NCBI GenBank assembly: GCA_036265915.1
Contig: DATAOC010000043.1
Location: forward strand, 1-64,000
From: AR12 sp036265915
GTDB taxonomy: Bacteria > Methylomirabilota > Methylomirabilia > Rokubacteriales > CSP1-6
DNA: 64,000 nucleotides
Reading direction: 5' to 3'
Shown here one piece after another: positions 25,021-33,507 of this stretch; position 1 is the first letter of the stretch; the number at the start of each line of letters is the position of its first letter. The notes beneath the pieces were generated by a model. The model saw nothing but the letters and a program-made list of their open reading frames with translations. It had not been told where the DNA came from and made no database searches. A program made the position numbers and the translations under genes.

Positions 25021-26229
25021 TCACGCCGCCATCTCCGGTTGACGCGCGAGGCGCACGACCGGGGAGGCGACGATGACGAGCGCCTGGACGACGAAGCCGA
25101 CGGCCGCGACGGCCAGGCACGTCTCGGCGCCGTAGAGCGCACCGACGATGCCGCCGAGGGCCGCCCCCGCCGGGCGGGCACCATAGGCGGTGATATTGAT
25201 CGCCGACACCCGCCCGAGCAGCTCGCGCGGGGTGACGATTTGCCGGAGCGTCGCCGTGCTGATCACCCACACGATCGGCCCGGCACCGATCAGGAAGAAG
25301 CTGAGCGCCGCCACCGGCGCCGACGGCACCCAGAGCGTGAGCATCATCACGAGCGCGCCCGCAAGACCGGAGATCGGCCCGAGCGCGATCACGTGGCCGA
25401 ACGGCAGCGAGCGGATGATCCGCGTGCTGGCGAGCGCGCCCACGATCATCCCGACCCCGTACGCCGCCAGCGTCGTGCCGACAGCGGAGGCCGAGAGACC
25501 CAGCCGCGCCACTGCGTATGGCACGTAGGTCGCCTGAAGAGTGAAGAAGGCGGCGTTGAACACGACCTGTGTGACGAAGATCGGCCGCAGCAGCCGATGC
25601 CGGAACACGAACGCCGCGCCTTCGCGCACCTCCTGCAGAGCATCACGGCGGACGCGGGTCATCGCGGGCGGCTCGCGCAGTCCGGCGAGCAGCACGACCG
25701 CGCACACCGACAGCGCGGCGGCGGCGGCGAAAGCCGGCGGGCCGCCGGCCCAGGCGACGAGCGCGCCGGCGAGCGCGGGCCCGCCTGTGAAGGCCAGCGT
25801 GCGCGCGAGCTCGATGCGTCCGTTCGCGGCCGCGAGCAGACGGCCGGGGACCAGCGACGGCACGAGAGCCGGCGCCGCGACGCTGTAGGCGACCGTGCCG
25901 CACGCGCCCACGAACCCGAGCGCGGCCAGCAACGACAGGCTGAGCCATCCGACGGAGGCGCAGGCGAGGATTGCGAGCAGCGAGAGCACGCGGAGGGCCT
26001 CCGCGCCGACCATGACGACACGGCGCGAGCAGCGATCTGCGAGCAGCCCGGCCGGGATGGCGAAGAGCACGAACGGCAGCGTCTGCGCGGTGTGGAGGAG
26101 CCCGGTCGCGCCGACGCCGGCACCGAGCATCAACACGGCGACGAGCGGCGCGGCGGCGACGCCGATCTGCTCGGCCGATTGTGCCGCGAGATTCGACCAC
26201 GCGAGACGCGCGAAGGGGCTGACGTTCAT
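25021..26229 (-). CDS. MFS transporter
   Basis: 402 residues, twelve membrane segments. Typical motif-A loop LLADRCSRRVVMVG between helices 2 and 3, and FVTQVVFNAAFFTLQATYVPYA at the start of the second half. It resembles the drug or small-molecule exporter branch (EntS/MFS_3-like), which suggests efflux, but the cargo is unknown. TATACC (26235-26240) ends 5 nt before the ATG and may be its -10 box. Confidence 0.88.
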   Translation of the reverse strand: MNVSPFARLAWSNLAAQSAEQIGVAAAPLVAVLMLGAGVGATGLLHTAQTLPFVLFAIPAGLLADRCSRRVVMVGAEALRVLSLLAILACASVGWLSLSLLAALGFVGACGTVAYSVAAPALVPSLVPGRLLAAANGRIELARTLAFTGGPALAGALVAWAGGPPAFAAAAALSVCAVVLLAGLREPPAMTRVRRDALQEVREGAAFVFRHRLLRPIFVTQVVFNAAFFTLQATYVPYAVARLGLSASAVGTTLAAYGVGMIVGALASTRIIRSLPFGHVIALGPISGLAGALVMMLTLWVPSAPVAALSFFLIGAGPIVWVISTATLRQIVTPRELLGRVSAINITAYGARPAGAALGGIVGALYGAETCLAVAAVGFVVQALVIVASPVVRLARQPEMAA

Positions 26230-26277
26230 GCACCGGTATACGGACCGGCATGCCGAAAGGGTGGAACGAGCCCCCGG

Positions 26278-26712
26278 TCAGGCGGACTTCGGCAGGGGCT
26301 GCGGCTCGGGCCGTCGGTCGCACGCGCGCGCGATCCACCAGCCGGACGGCGGGATGGTGGCATCGGCGGCCGACCGGGGCGCGCGGCGGCGATCGAGGAT
26401 GACGTCGACGCTGCCGTGCTCGCCGAAGACACGTCTGAGCCGGGTGTAGACGCCGGCACGCTGGCGCGTCACGATCACGAGATATCGTTGCGGCTCCGGT
26501 GCGGGCGGCGCCGAGGCGGGCGACGCCGCGGGCATCAGCTCGGCCAGGCGCTCCAGGCCGGCGTGCCGGGCCGCCGAGGGTGATTCGTACTCCAGCGCAC
26601 GCTCGAAGATGCTGCCGTCCGCGCGGTCGATCAGGCGCCATTCCCACCGCGACGGCCGCTCGGCGGGACGAACCTCGAGCAGAAGATCGGTAGGTGCTCC
26701 GGCTGTGCTCAT
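26278..26712 (-). CDS. Hypothetical cytosolic protein
   Basis: 144 residues from ATG 26712; the open frame extends upstream but that is a shadow. The N-terminus LEVRPAERPSRWEWRLIDR with FERALEYESPSAARHAG looks like a small beta-alpha domain. The second half has YLVIVTRQRAGVYTRLRRVFGEHGSVDVILDRR, a strand-helix-strand pattern I have seen in unnamed proteobacterial proteins with a DRR motif. TACAAT at 26746-26751 may be its promoter. Function unknown. Confidence 0.6.
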   Translation of the reverse strand: MSTAGAPTDLLLEVRPAERPSRWEWRLIDRADGSIFERALEYESPSAARHAGLERLAELMPAASPASAPPAPEPQRYLVIVTRQRAGVYTRLRRVFGEHGSVDVILDRRRAPRSAADATIPPSGWWIARACDRRPEPQPLPKSA

Positions 26713-26783
26713 CGTCGTCCTGCTCCCGACGCCCCGCCCGATCTCATTGTACCCGCCGCGGCAAGCCGGCGGCGTGACGGCGC

Positions 26784-27542
26784 TCAGCGTTCGGGCCAGC
26801 GCGGGGCGCTCAGCTCGATGTGCCAGCGCGGGCCCTTCAGGAACATCGCGCCCTCGAACCTCACGAACGCAGGCGCCGGTCCCGTGGCCATCCAGTAGCG
26901 TACTTCGGGCGGCTCCTTGCCGAGAATGGACGCCACCAGCCCGGTGACGCCGCGCAGCTCCATCTTCAGCAGGAACCGCGTGGCGGCGCGCGCGGCGTCC
27001 CCGACGAAGTACCGGTCCTCGCCCTCCACACGGATCTCGGTGTCGAGCAGGTGCGGCTTCGGGGTGAAGATCAGCGCATGCCCGGTCGAGGTCGCGCCGG
27101 GCCTGAGGTTCTTCAGCAGCGTGCTCGTCATGCCGTTGTAGACGTCCTCGGGCATGTCGACGGTGCCCTCGGCCGTGTCGTCGCCGACCTGGGCCCGGTA
27201 GCGACCGCTCCCGCGTTCGAAGCTGACCTCGCTGGTGTTCGGAAACGAGGGCCCGCGCTGCGCGTGTCGGTACGACGTGAGCCGGAAGACCTTGTGCTGG
27301 GTGAACGTCACCGTCTCGTCCCAGACCGAGCCGTCCTTGAACCGGAACGTGAGCCGATTTTCGATCTGCCCGCCGCGCGGCGTTTGGGTCAGCTCGCCGT
27401 CGGCCAGCACTTCTCCCCGGTCGTTCTTCAGGACCACGAACCCGTGGCTGAGGCTCTCGGTGAAACGGACGCGAACCGTCTCGGCGGAAGCGACCGTGGG
27501 CAGCAGGACGAGCAGGAAGAGGACCGACCGGCAGAGCCGCAC
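26784..27542 (-). CDS. Periplasmic beta-rich hypothetical protein
   Basis: 252 residues with a signal peptide (MRLCRSVLFLLVLLPTVASA). The mature chain alternates short beta strands (RVRFTESLSHGFVVLK, GEVLADGELTQTP, TEIRVEGEDRYFVG) and resembles DUF3108-like periplasmic proteins in layout, though I cannot confirm the family. It ends in a Trp-rich tail. No catalytic motif. It is followed by the gene at 26278 on the same strand, 71 bp later. Confidence 0.62.
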   Translation of the reverse strand: MRLCRSVLFLLVLLPTVASAETVRVRFTESLSHGFVVLKNDRGEVLADGELTQTPRGGQIENRLTFRFKDGSVWDETVTFTQHKVFRLTSYRHAQRGPSFPNTSEVSFERGSGRYRAQVGDDTAEGTVDMPEDVYNGMTSTLLKNLRPGATSTGHALIFTPKPHLLDTEIRVEGEDRYFVGDAARAATRFLLKMELRGVTGLVASILGKEPPEVRYWMATGPAPAFVRFEGAMFLKGPRWHIELSAPRWPER

Positions 27543-27573
27543 GGATCACGAAACAGCAAGATCAATGCCGCGT

Positions 27574-28236
27574 TCAGACGCGGCGCAGGCGCAGCTGCAG
27601 CAGCGAGGCCGCGTGGAGCCACAGCGCGAGCGGCACCAGGAAGCCCGGCAGCCAGATGTAGGGCGCGGTCGCGAGCAGCGCCGTCGACGGCTCCGTGACG
27701 AACAGTCGGTACGGCGTCGGCGCCGCGAGCTGGGCATGGAAGACGACGTTGGCGAGGATGGCGACACCGGCCGCGTTCCACACGATGGCGATCCACCGCG
27801 GCCACCGCCGTCGCGAGACGGCGAAGTAGCCGACGGGCAGCGCCGTGAGCCCGACCAGGATGTCGACGTTTCGGCCCTCGAACGTGATGAGGGTCGGGAC
27901 GCGTCCCTGGGCCGCCAGCGCGAAGAGAATCAGCTCCATGACGACCCGGAAGCTCTGGGTGTAGACGAGCCAGGCCGGGGGAGTGACGGCCAGGTAGTGT
28001 CGGGTGCCGTGGGTGGGCAGCAGCAGGAGACCCACGACGAGCGGGAAGACGAGCGCGAGCGCCACCCGCGGCGGCATCGCGGTGAAGTCCAGGAAGAACC
28101 CCCGGTACGCGAGCACGGCCAGCAGCACGAGCCAGCCCGCCAGCGCCACGCTCACCCATCGCTGGCGCCGCCACGCGACCAGCGCGGCCAGGACGATCAC
28201 GAGCACGGTGAAGACGGCGTCGACGAGGACTCGCAC
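27574..28236 (-). CDS. Integral membrane protein of unknown function
   Basis: 220 residues from the GTG at 28236, chosen because TACGAT (28243-28248) ends 6 nt upstream and longer starts give a charged, implausible N-terminus. About seven hydrophobic helices; conserved-looking polar spots are the HGTRHY loop and ITFEGRNVDILVG. No transporter or enzyme signature is visible. It ends 32 bp before the periplasmic gene at 27542, so the two may form an operon. Confidence 0.62.
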   Translation of the reverse strand: MRVLVDAVFTVLVIVLAALVAWRRQRWVSVALAGWLVLLAVLAYRGFFLDFTAMPPRVALALVFPLVVGLLLLPTHGTRHYLAVTPPAWLVYTQSFRVVMELILFALAAQGRVPTLITFEGRNVDILVGLTALPVGYFAVSRRRWPRWIAIVWNAAGVAILANVVFHAQLAAPTPYRLFVTEPSTALLATAPYIWLPGFLVPLALWLHAASLLQLRLRRV

Positions 28237-28242
28237 GCCGCG

Positions 28243-28248
28243 ATCGTA
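28243..28248 (-). promoter_or_regulatory. -10 box (TACGAT), leaderless type
   Basis: On the minus strand TACGAT ends 6 nt before the GTG at 28236; no Shine-Dalgarno. Confidence 0.4.
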
Positions 28249-28268
28249 CACGAGCGGGGCGGGAAGGG

Positions 28269-28297
28269 CCGCGGAGCGCCCGAGCGGCGCTCCGCGG
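28269..28297 (-). terminator. Terminator hairpin after the SWIB-like gene
   Basis: A perfect 12-bp stem (28269-28280 with 28286-28297) with a 5-nt loop lies just past the stop codon at 28308-28310 on the minus strand, and before the next promoter. Confidence 0.6.
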
Positions 28298-28307
28298 AGG
28301 CCGGGGG

Positions 28308-28463
28308 CTACTTCGACGCGAGACGGTGCTTCTTGATGTACGCCCAGAGCCGCTTCGTCATCTCGGCGGGCCCGATCGGCTTGCTGCCCATGATCGACTC
28401 CAGTGAATCGTCGCAGCCGCTGAACTTCACCGCGTAGCCACCGAAATTCTTCTTGCCGGCCAT
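28308..28463 (-). CDS. 51-residue SWIB-like small protein
   Basis: The ATG has GGGAGGTGAC 2-4 nt upstream. Read on the minus strand, the protein begins MAGKKNFGGYAVKFSGCDDS and ends with PIGPAEMTKRLWAYIKKHRLAS, close to the first helix of SWIB/MDM2 domains (lsp-x-E-v-t-k-x-l-W-x-Y-I-K-k-h-x-L). Only half of the domain is present, so it may be a short family of its own or a degraded SWIB protein. SWIB proteins in bacteria are small, DNA-linked and poorly known. Both ends fit: a strong Shine-Dalgarno and a terminator right after. Confidence 0.68.
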   Translation of the reverse strand: MAGKKNFGGYAVKFSGCDDSLESIMGSKPIGPAEMTKRLWAYIKKHRLASK

Positions 28464-28580
28464 CCGTCACCTCCCGGAAGATTTGCGCCTGCCAGCGCGG
28501 CCCTACTCTCTCACTGCGTGCCGGCTCCGCCCAACTTTTCCGGCGCGCTGTCAGCGGCCCACGCCGCGCTCCGCTCGCGG

Positions 28581-28609
28581 TTGACAGCGTTCCGGCCGCC
28601 GCATACGTT
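28581..28609 (+). promoter_or_regulatory. Sigma-70-type promoter of tcuA-like gene
   Basis: Perfect -35 TTGACA (28581-28586), 17-bp spacer and -10 TACGTT (28604-28609). The -35 is also part of an inverted repeat GCTGTCA (28547-28553) and TGACAGC (28582-28588), a possible operator. Confidence 0.55.
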
Positions 28610-28639
28610 ACGCAGCACCACGCTTGCGAGGAGGTTTCG

Positions 28640-30112
28640 ATGTCGTGGGACGTCGTGGTCGTCGGCGGCGGCAATGCCGCGCTCTGCGCCGCCCTCTCGG
28701 CGCGGGAGGCGGGCGCCCGTACGCTCGTGCTCGAGAAGGCGCCGGAGGCGTGGCGCGGCGGCAACGGCTTCTTCACCGCCGGTGGCTTCCGGTTCGCGTT
28801 CAAGTCCTTCGACGAGCTACGGTCGATCGTCGGCGACATGGCCGACGAGGAAGCCGCCGCCATGGAGGTGGACCCGTACACCGAGGACGCGTACTACGAC
28901 GACCTCATGCGCGTGACCGAGGACCTCGCCGATCCCGACATGGCGCTGACGCTCGTCCGCGAGTCGCAGCCGACGATGCGGTGGATGCGCGAGCGGGGCA
29001 TCCGCTGGATCCCGATGTTCGGCCGCCAGGCCTACAAGGTCGGCGGCAAGTTCCGCTTCTGGGGCGGGCTCGTGCTCGAGGCGGTCGGCGGCGGGCCCGG
29101 CCTCATCGACATGGAATACGCGTCCGCCGCCAAGGCCGGCATCGACGTCCGCTTCGACACGAAGGCGATGCGTCTGACCACTGACGACCGCGGCCGTGTC
29201 GTCGGCGTCGTCGTGCGCACGGCGCAGGGCACCGAGACGATCGACGCCCGCGCGGTGGTCCTGGCCTCCGGTGGCTTCGAGGCGAATCCCGAGATGCGCA
29301 CGCGCTACCTCGGTCCGAACTGGGACCTCGCGCGCGTGCGCGGCACGCCGTACAACACCGGCGATGGCATCCGCATGGCGCTCGACATCGGCGCCCAGCC
29401 GTGGGGCCACTGGAGCGGCTGTCACTCCGTGCAGTGGGACTACAACGCCCCCTGGCACGGTGACCGCAAGGTCGGCGACAACTTCCAGAAGCACAGCTAT
29501 CCGCTGGGCCTCATCGTCAACATCCGCGGCCAGCGCTTCGTGGACGAGGGCGCGGACTTCCGGAACTACACGTACGTGAAGTACGGGCGCGCCGTCATCG
29601 AGCAGCCGCGCCGCGCCGCCTTCCAGATCTTCGACCAGAAGGTGCTCGGCCTGCTCCGCGAGGAGTACCGGATCCGCGAGGTCACCAAGGCGGAGGACGC
29701 GACGCTCGAGGGGCTGGCGCGCAAGCTCGAGATCGACGCGGCGGGCTTCGTCGACACGATCACGAAGTACAACGCTGCCGTCCAGCCGGGGACGTTCAAT
29801 CCCGCCGTGAAGGACGGCAAGGGCACCCGCGGCATCACACCACCCAAGAGCAACTGGGCCCAGCCGCTCGACACGCCGCCATACGTCGGCTTCGCCGTCA
29901 CCACCGGCATCACGTTCACCTTCGGCGGCCTGCGCATCACGCCGGACGGTCAGGTGGTGGACCTCGAGCAGCGTCCGATTCCCGGCCTGTTCGCAGCCGG
30001 CGAGCTGGTCGGGGGACTCTTCTATCAGAACTATCCCGGCGGGGCAGGCCTCATGGCCGGCTCGGTCTTCGGGCGCATCGCCGGCCGCTCCGCCGCGCGC
30101 GCCCCGAAGTAG
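28640..30112 (+). CDS. tcuA: FAD-dependent tricarballylate dehydrogenase-like protein
   Basis: 490 residues. FAD-binding Rossmann motif VVVVGGGNAALCAALSA (about 5-21), GFFTAGGFRFAF, RFWGGLVLEAVGG, ASGGFEANPEMR and the C-terminal FGGLRITPDG and FAAGELVGGLFYQNYPGG. The layout is that of the FAD_binding_2 fumarate-reductase-type enzymes and specifically TcuA. The usual partner TcuB is not nearby, and neither are citrate transport genes, so a different but related acid may be the substrate. GGAGG lies before the ATG. Confidence 0.87.
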   Translation: MSWDVVVVGGGNAALCAALSAREAGARTLVLEKAPEAWRGGNGFFTAGGFRFAFKSFDELRSIVGDMADEEAAAMEVDPYTEDAYYDDLMRVTEDLADPDMALTLVRESQPTMRWMRERGIRWIPMFGRQAYKVGGKFRFWGGLVLEAVGGGPGLIDMEYASAAKAGIDVRFDTKAMRLTTDDRGRVVGVVVRTAQGTETIDARAVVLASGGFEANPEMRTRYLGPNWDLARVRGTPYNTGDGIRMALDIGAQPWGHWSGCHSVQWDYNAPWHGDRKVGDNFQKHSYPLGLIVNIRGQRFVDEGADFRNYTYVKYGRAVIEQPRRAAFQIFDQKVLGLLREEYRIREVTKAEDATLEGLARKLEIDAAGFVDTITKYNAAVQPGTFNPAVKDGKGTRGITPPKSNWAQPLDTPPYVGFAVTTGITFTFGGLRITPDGQVVDLEQRPIPGLFAAGELVGGLFYQNYPGGAGLMAGSVFGRIAGRSAARAPK

Positions 30113-30128
30113 CGCCGCCGGGCGAGGC

Positions 30129-31760
30129 TCAGTCGAACGGGGAGACCGCGAGCGCCGCGTGGGCGGCGTCGAGGAACCATTCGGGCAGCAGCGGGCGGTA
30201 GTGCTGCAGGAAGCGCCCGAGCTGCGCGTCCAGCACGTAGGTGATGCCGAAGTCCTCCGCGTGGCGGCACGCCCGACCGTAGGTCTGCAGCAGCGCCTTG
30301 GCCGTCTCGATCGCGTACCAGCGCGGGTCGCGCGCGCGGCGGGCGGCGGTCCACGGGTCGCCGAGGTCGGGATACGGCATCTTCGTGATGACCTGAAAGC
30401 GCAGCAGGTCGTCCGGAAGATCCACGCCCTCGCGCAGTGACGGCGACAGCAGCACGGTCGGCTGCGGAGAGGCGCGATGCTGCTCCAGCGCCCGCGCCTT
30501 CGCCTCGGACGACTCGACGAAGATCAGACGACGCGCATCGGCCGGCGCCCGGCGTGCGAGGTCGGCCATCAGCCGGCGCGCCACCGCGTACGAGGCCACG
30601 TGGAGCACGCCCTTGTCGTCCGGATGCGCGGCGAGGATGGCGGCGATCTCGGCGAAGAGCTGCGGCTCCTGCTCGGCCTGCCGCGCCCGCGACAGCGCGG
30701 CCACCGGGCGATACACGAGCGGCCGCTGCTCGAGCGCGAACGGCGAGGCGGCGCCGAAGCTGCGCACGTCGTCTCGCTCGACGCCGAGCGACTCGGCGAG
30801 CGCGCCCGCGGGGCCGAGATAGGCGGACGACAGCACGACGATCTCCGCGCTTTCCGCCAGCAGCTCGCGTGTCTGCGGGACCACCGACAGTGGAACCAGC
30901 TCGAATGTCGCGGCCGGCTCGGGCGGATAGCGGACGACCCATTCCTCGGCGTCGCCGTGGACGAAATCGCGGAGCCGCGCCAGCGCGCCATCGAGCGCGT
31001 CGCGCTGCTCCATCAGCACGACTTCCTCGCGCGATGGCGGCGCCTCGAGGAAGATCTCCGGCTCGACTTCGGGCGGGTGGAGGTGCTCCAGCGCGCGCAC
31101 GATCACGGCCAGATCGCCCTCGAGGCGCTCGGCGTGGGCGCCGAGCAGCTCGCGATAGTCGTCGGCGCTCGCCAGGTGCGGCAGCGGCGCGCCGAACCAC
31201 TCCTTCATCTCGGCCGACGAGAACCGCACCGTATAGACGTTGACGAGCTGCGCCTCGAGATTGTGCGCCTCGTCGATGACGAGCAGCCGGCGTCGGCGCA
31301 GCTGCTCGGCGTGCCAGTGGCGGAGCGTGGCGAAGTACCAGGTGTTCGTGCAGAAGATCGGCCCGGCCAGCGCGGCCGCCTTGGCGCGCGCGTAGGGGCA
31401 CTGACAGACGGGCCCGCGCGGCCGCCGGCACACGCCCTGGGACGTCGGCACCGGCACCGCGTACCGCTCGCACACGTAGTTGTCGCGGCCCTTCACGAGC
31501 TGTAGCCGGTCGCCGAACTCGCGCTCGTACTGGTCTTGCAGCAGCTTTTGCGACGTGAGCAGGTAGGCGTCCTCGCTCCAGGCGGCCAGCGTCATCGCCA
31601 GGTGGCTCTTGCCCACGCCGGGCGGCGCCTCCAGGGCCAGGATGTGGGGCCCCGGCGCGTCGGCGTCGATGTCGGTGAGGGCGCGGTCGAGCAGATCGAG
31701 CAGGCGCGCCTGCTCGGGACGCGCGGTCGCGCCGGCGGGGAAGTGCTCCCGGAGCGTCAT
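30129..31760 (-). CDS. DinG/XPD-like DNA helicase with Fe-S cluster
   Basis: 543 residues from ATG 31760. Superfamily-2 helicase: Walker A APPGVGKS (about 45-52), DEAH box 163-166 and the QTYGRACRHAED motif VI. Between Walker A and DEAH four Cys lie at C97, C111, C119 and C121, the place and pattern of the iron-sulfur cluster of XPD/DinG. These are 5'-3' helicases that clear DNA secondary structure or R-loops. The secreted-protein gene ends 4 bp before its start, so the two are cotranscribed. Shorter than E. coli DinG (about 716), so a compact branch. Confidence 0.85.
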   Translation of the reverse strand: MTLREHFPAGATARPEQARLLDLLDRALTDIDADAPGPHILALEAPPGVGKSHLAMTLAAWSEDAYLLTSQKLLQDQYEREFGDRLQLVKGRDNYVCERYAVPVPTSQGVCRRPRGPVCQCPYARAKAAALAGPIFCTNTWYFATLRHWHAEQLRRRRLLVIDEAHNLEAQLVNVYTVRFSSAEMKEWFGAPLPHLASADDYRELLGAHAERLEGDLAVIVRALEHLHPPEVEPEIFLEAPPSREEVVLMEQRDALDGALARLRDFVHGDAEEWVVRYPPEPAATFELVPLSVVPQTRELLAESAEIVVLSSAYLGPAGALAESLGVERDDVRSFGAASPFALEQRPLVYRPVAALSRARQAEQEPQLFAEIAAILAAHPDDKGVLHVASYAVARRLMADLARRAPADARRLIFVESSEAKARALEQHRASPQPTVLLSPSLREGVDLPDDLLRFQVITKMPYPDLGDPWTAARRARDPRWYAIETAKALLQTYGRACRHAEDFGITYVLDAQLGRFLQHYRPLLPEWFLDAAHAALAVSPFD

Positions 31761-31764
31761 CCGC

Positions 31765-32190
31765 TCACTCCGCGCCGAGGGCATCCAGCTCCGCGCGGGC
31801 CTTGCGGCGCTCCTCGAGAAGCGCGGTGAGGCGCGAGATCGCGCGCCGGTATTCCTCGATGGTCGTCCGATCACGATCGTCGAGGAAGTCCAGGAACGCG
31901 CGCGTGTCGGCCACGTACTGCCGCCGCGCCGCGCGAAGCTGCGGCAGCGTCAGCGCGCGCAGCTCGGGCCCGCCGCTGCGGTAGCGGTCCTGTGCGCGCT
32001 GGAGGTCGGCGATGCTGCGGTCCCGTGCGTCACGCAGCTTCAAGAACCGCGCGAAGGCGTCGGGGTCCGTGCGCCGCAGCATGTCGGCGAAGCTGTCGGC
32101 GGCGGCGTCCGGCGGCGCCGGCGTCTGCGCGCCGGCGGCCGGCGCGAGAAGCGCCAGCGCGAGCGCGGCCCCGGCGAGACGGCGCGTCAC
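31765..32190 (-). CDS. Secreted coiled-coil protein
   Basis: 141 residues with a signal peptide (hydrophobic 5-20, AGAQT). After it the chain is charged and helical with heptads: RTDPDAFARFLKLRDARDRSIADLQRAQDRYR and TIEEYRRAISRLTALLEERRKARAELDAL. It looks like a small periplasmic helical-hairpin protein, with no family I can name. It precedes the helicase gene in one transcript, an odd pairing of periplasmic and DNA-acting products. Confidence 0.65.
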   Translation of the reverse strand: MTRRLAGAALALALLAPAAGAQTPAPPDAAADSFADMLRRTDPDAFARFLKLRDARDRSIADLQRAQDRYRSGGPELRALTLPQLRAARRQYVADTRAFLDFLDDRDRTTIEEYRRAISRLTALLEERRKARAELDALGAE

Positions 32191-32244
32191 CGCCCGTCCG
32201 CGTGCACAGGGCGGCCGGCGTGTTCGGCAGCCATCGAATGAGTC

Positions 32245-32250
32245 TACTAT
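32245..32250 (+). promoter_or_regulatory. -10 box (TACTAT), leaderless type
   Basis: TACTAT ends 5 nt before the Nudix ATG at 32256. The GAGG in between is too close to the ATG to act as a normal Shine-Dalgarno. Confidence 0.45.
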
Positions 32251-32255
32251 GAGGC

Positions 32256-32681
32256 ATGGCGGAGCCTACGCGCGCACGACCCGTGGTCCAGTTCTCCGCC
32301 GGCGGGCTCGTGGTCGACGAGCGGGGCCGCATCCTGCTGATCCGCGCGCGCGACCTGCGCAACCAGCCCGTGTGGACGCTGCCGAAGGGCGCCCTCAATC
32401 CCGGCGAGTCGAGCGCCGATGCCGCGGTCCGCGAAGTCCGCGAGGAGACGGGCTGGCGCTGCGAGGTCGTGCGCGAGCTGACCGCCGTCACCTACTGGTT
32501 CCAGCGCGGGGGCCAGCGATTCCGCAAGACGGTGCGCTGGTACCTCATGCGGCCGGTGGAGAAGGAAGGCGAGCACGACCACGAGGTCGACGAGGTCCTG
32601 TGGGCCGACGCCGACGACGCCCGCGCCCGCCTCCGCTACGACTCGGACCTCAAGCTGCTCGCGAGCCTCCAGGCCAGCTAG
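32256..32681 (+). CDS. Nudix hydrolase
   Basis: 141 residues. The Nudix box is complete: G-x5-E-x7-R-E-V-R-E-E-T-G in GALNPGESSADAAVREVREETG split near residues 46-67. The N-terminal strand VQFSAGGLVVDERGRILLIRA and WTLPKG are typical of the MutT/Ap4A branch. It hydrolyses nucleoside diphosphates linked to other moieties; the substrate is undefined. Its last 4 bases overlap the convergent amidohydrolase gene. Confidence 0.92.
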   Translation: MAEPTRARPVVQFSAGGLVVDERGRILLIRARDLRNQPVWTLPKGALNPGESSADAAVREVREETGWRCEVVRELTAVTYWFQRGGQRFRKTVRWYLMRPVEKEGEHDHEVDEVLWADADDARARLRYDSDLKLLASLQAS

Positions 32682-33490
32682 GGCGCCGGGAACAAGCGGT
32701 CGCCGTTCTTGTGGGCGATCTGCTCGGCGACGTCGCGCGGCAGCTGCCCCAGCCACTGCTGCACGGCCGCCGTCGCCGGCCGCACGTCCTCCCAGCGGGA
32801 GGTCGTCCACGTGTCGGTGCCCACCATGAACCGATCCGGCTTGCGCAGGAACAGCGCCTTCCACTCGGGGTCGAGCGTGCCGCCCGGCGCCACGTCGCTC
32901 CGGAGCGCCAGCTCGACCCACAGCATCGGGAACCGGTCGACGAGCCGGCCGACCGCGGCCGCGGTGGACGACATGCCGGCGTGCGCCCAGAGAATGCGCA
33001 CGTCCGGATAGCTGGTCAGCATCTTCTCGACGGTCGCCTCGTCGACGTGGCACTGCACGAAGAGCTTCTGCTGCGCGGCCAGCTCGGCGACGCGACGGAG
33101 CGTCGGCGCCGTGACGTCGGCCTCGCCGAAGTGCGCCTCGCCGATGCCGCGGTAGATACCGCGCCGCAGGCGCTCCTCGACATAGGCCGCCACCGCGGGA
33201 TCGCGCGTCCACGAGCGCATGTCCTCCCGCGTCCGGTATGGCCGCAGGAACGGAACGATCCCGGCCGGCGCCTTCTCGTACAGCTTCACCGTGCCGTCGT
33301 CTGGCGTGCTGGACACGATGGCGCGCCGCACGCCGGCCTGCGCCAGGATCGACAGCGCGCGCTCGGGCGTGTACACGTCCCAGTCGGGGCGGCTGTAGTG
33401 GATATGCGCGTCGAAGATCGGCAGCTGCGCCGACGCCGGAACGGCCCACAGGCCGACGAGGATCAGGACGCCGAGCGCACGCGTGATCAT
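32678..33490 (-). CDS. Secreted amidohydrolase (Amidohydro_2 family)
   Basis: 270 residues with a signal peptide (MITRALGVLILVGLWAVPASAQ). The core starts FDAHIHYSRPDWDVY with the D-A-H-x-H metal motif. QKLFVQCHVDEATVEKML, VRILWAHAGMSS and MVGTDTW follow, the His and Asp of a binuclear amidohydrolase site. The family includes decarboxylases and lactonases; the reaction is not decided. The export signal makes it a periplasmic enzyme, which is less usual for this family. Confidence 0.82.
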   Translation of the reverse strand: MITRALGVLILVGLWAVPASAQLPIFDAHIHYSRPDWDVYTPERALSILAQAGVRRAIVSSTPDDGTVKLYEKAPAGIVPFLRPYRTREDMRSWTRDPAVAAYVEERLRRGIYRGIGEAHFGEADVTAPTLRRVAELAAQQKLFVQCHVDEATVEKMLTSYPDVRILWAHAGMSSTAAAVGRLVDRFPMLWVELALRSDVAPGGTLDPEWKALFLRKPDRFMVGTDTWTTSRWEDVRPATAAVQQWLGQLPRDVAEQIAHKNGDRLFPAP

Positions 33491-33496
33491 GCCGCG

Positions 33497-33502
33497 ATCC
33501 TA
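33497..33502 (-). promoter_or_regulatory. -10 box (TAGGAT), leaderless type
   Basis: On the minus strand TAGGAT ends 6 nt before the ATG at 33490; no Shine-Dalgarno. Confidence 0.45.
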
Positions 33503-33507
33503 CACCG

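Noticed and set aside
28464..28639. Possible sigma-54 site before the SWIB-like gene
   Set aside because: CGGCACG is present on the minus strand but the -12 position reads GAGA instead of TTGC.
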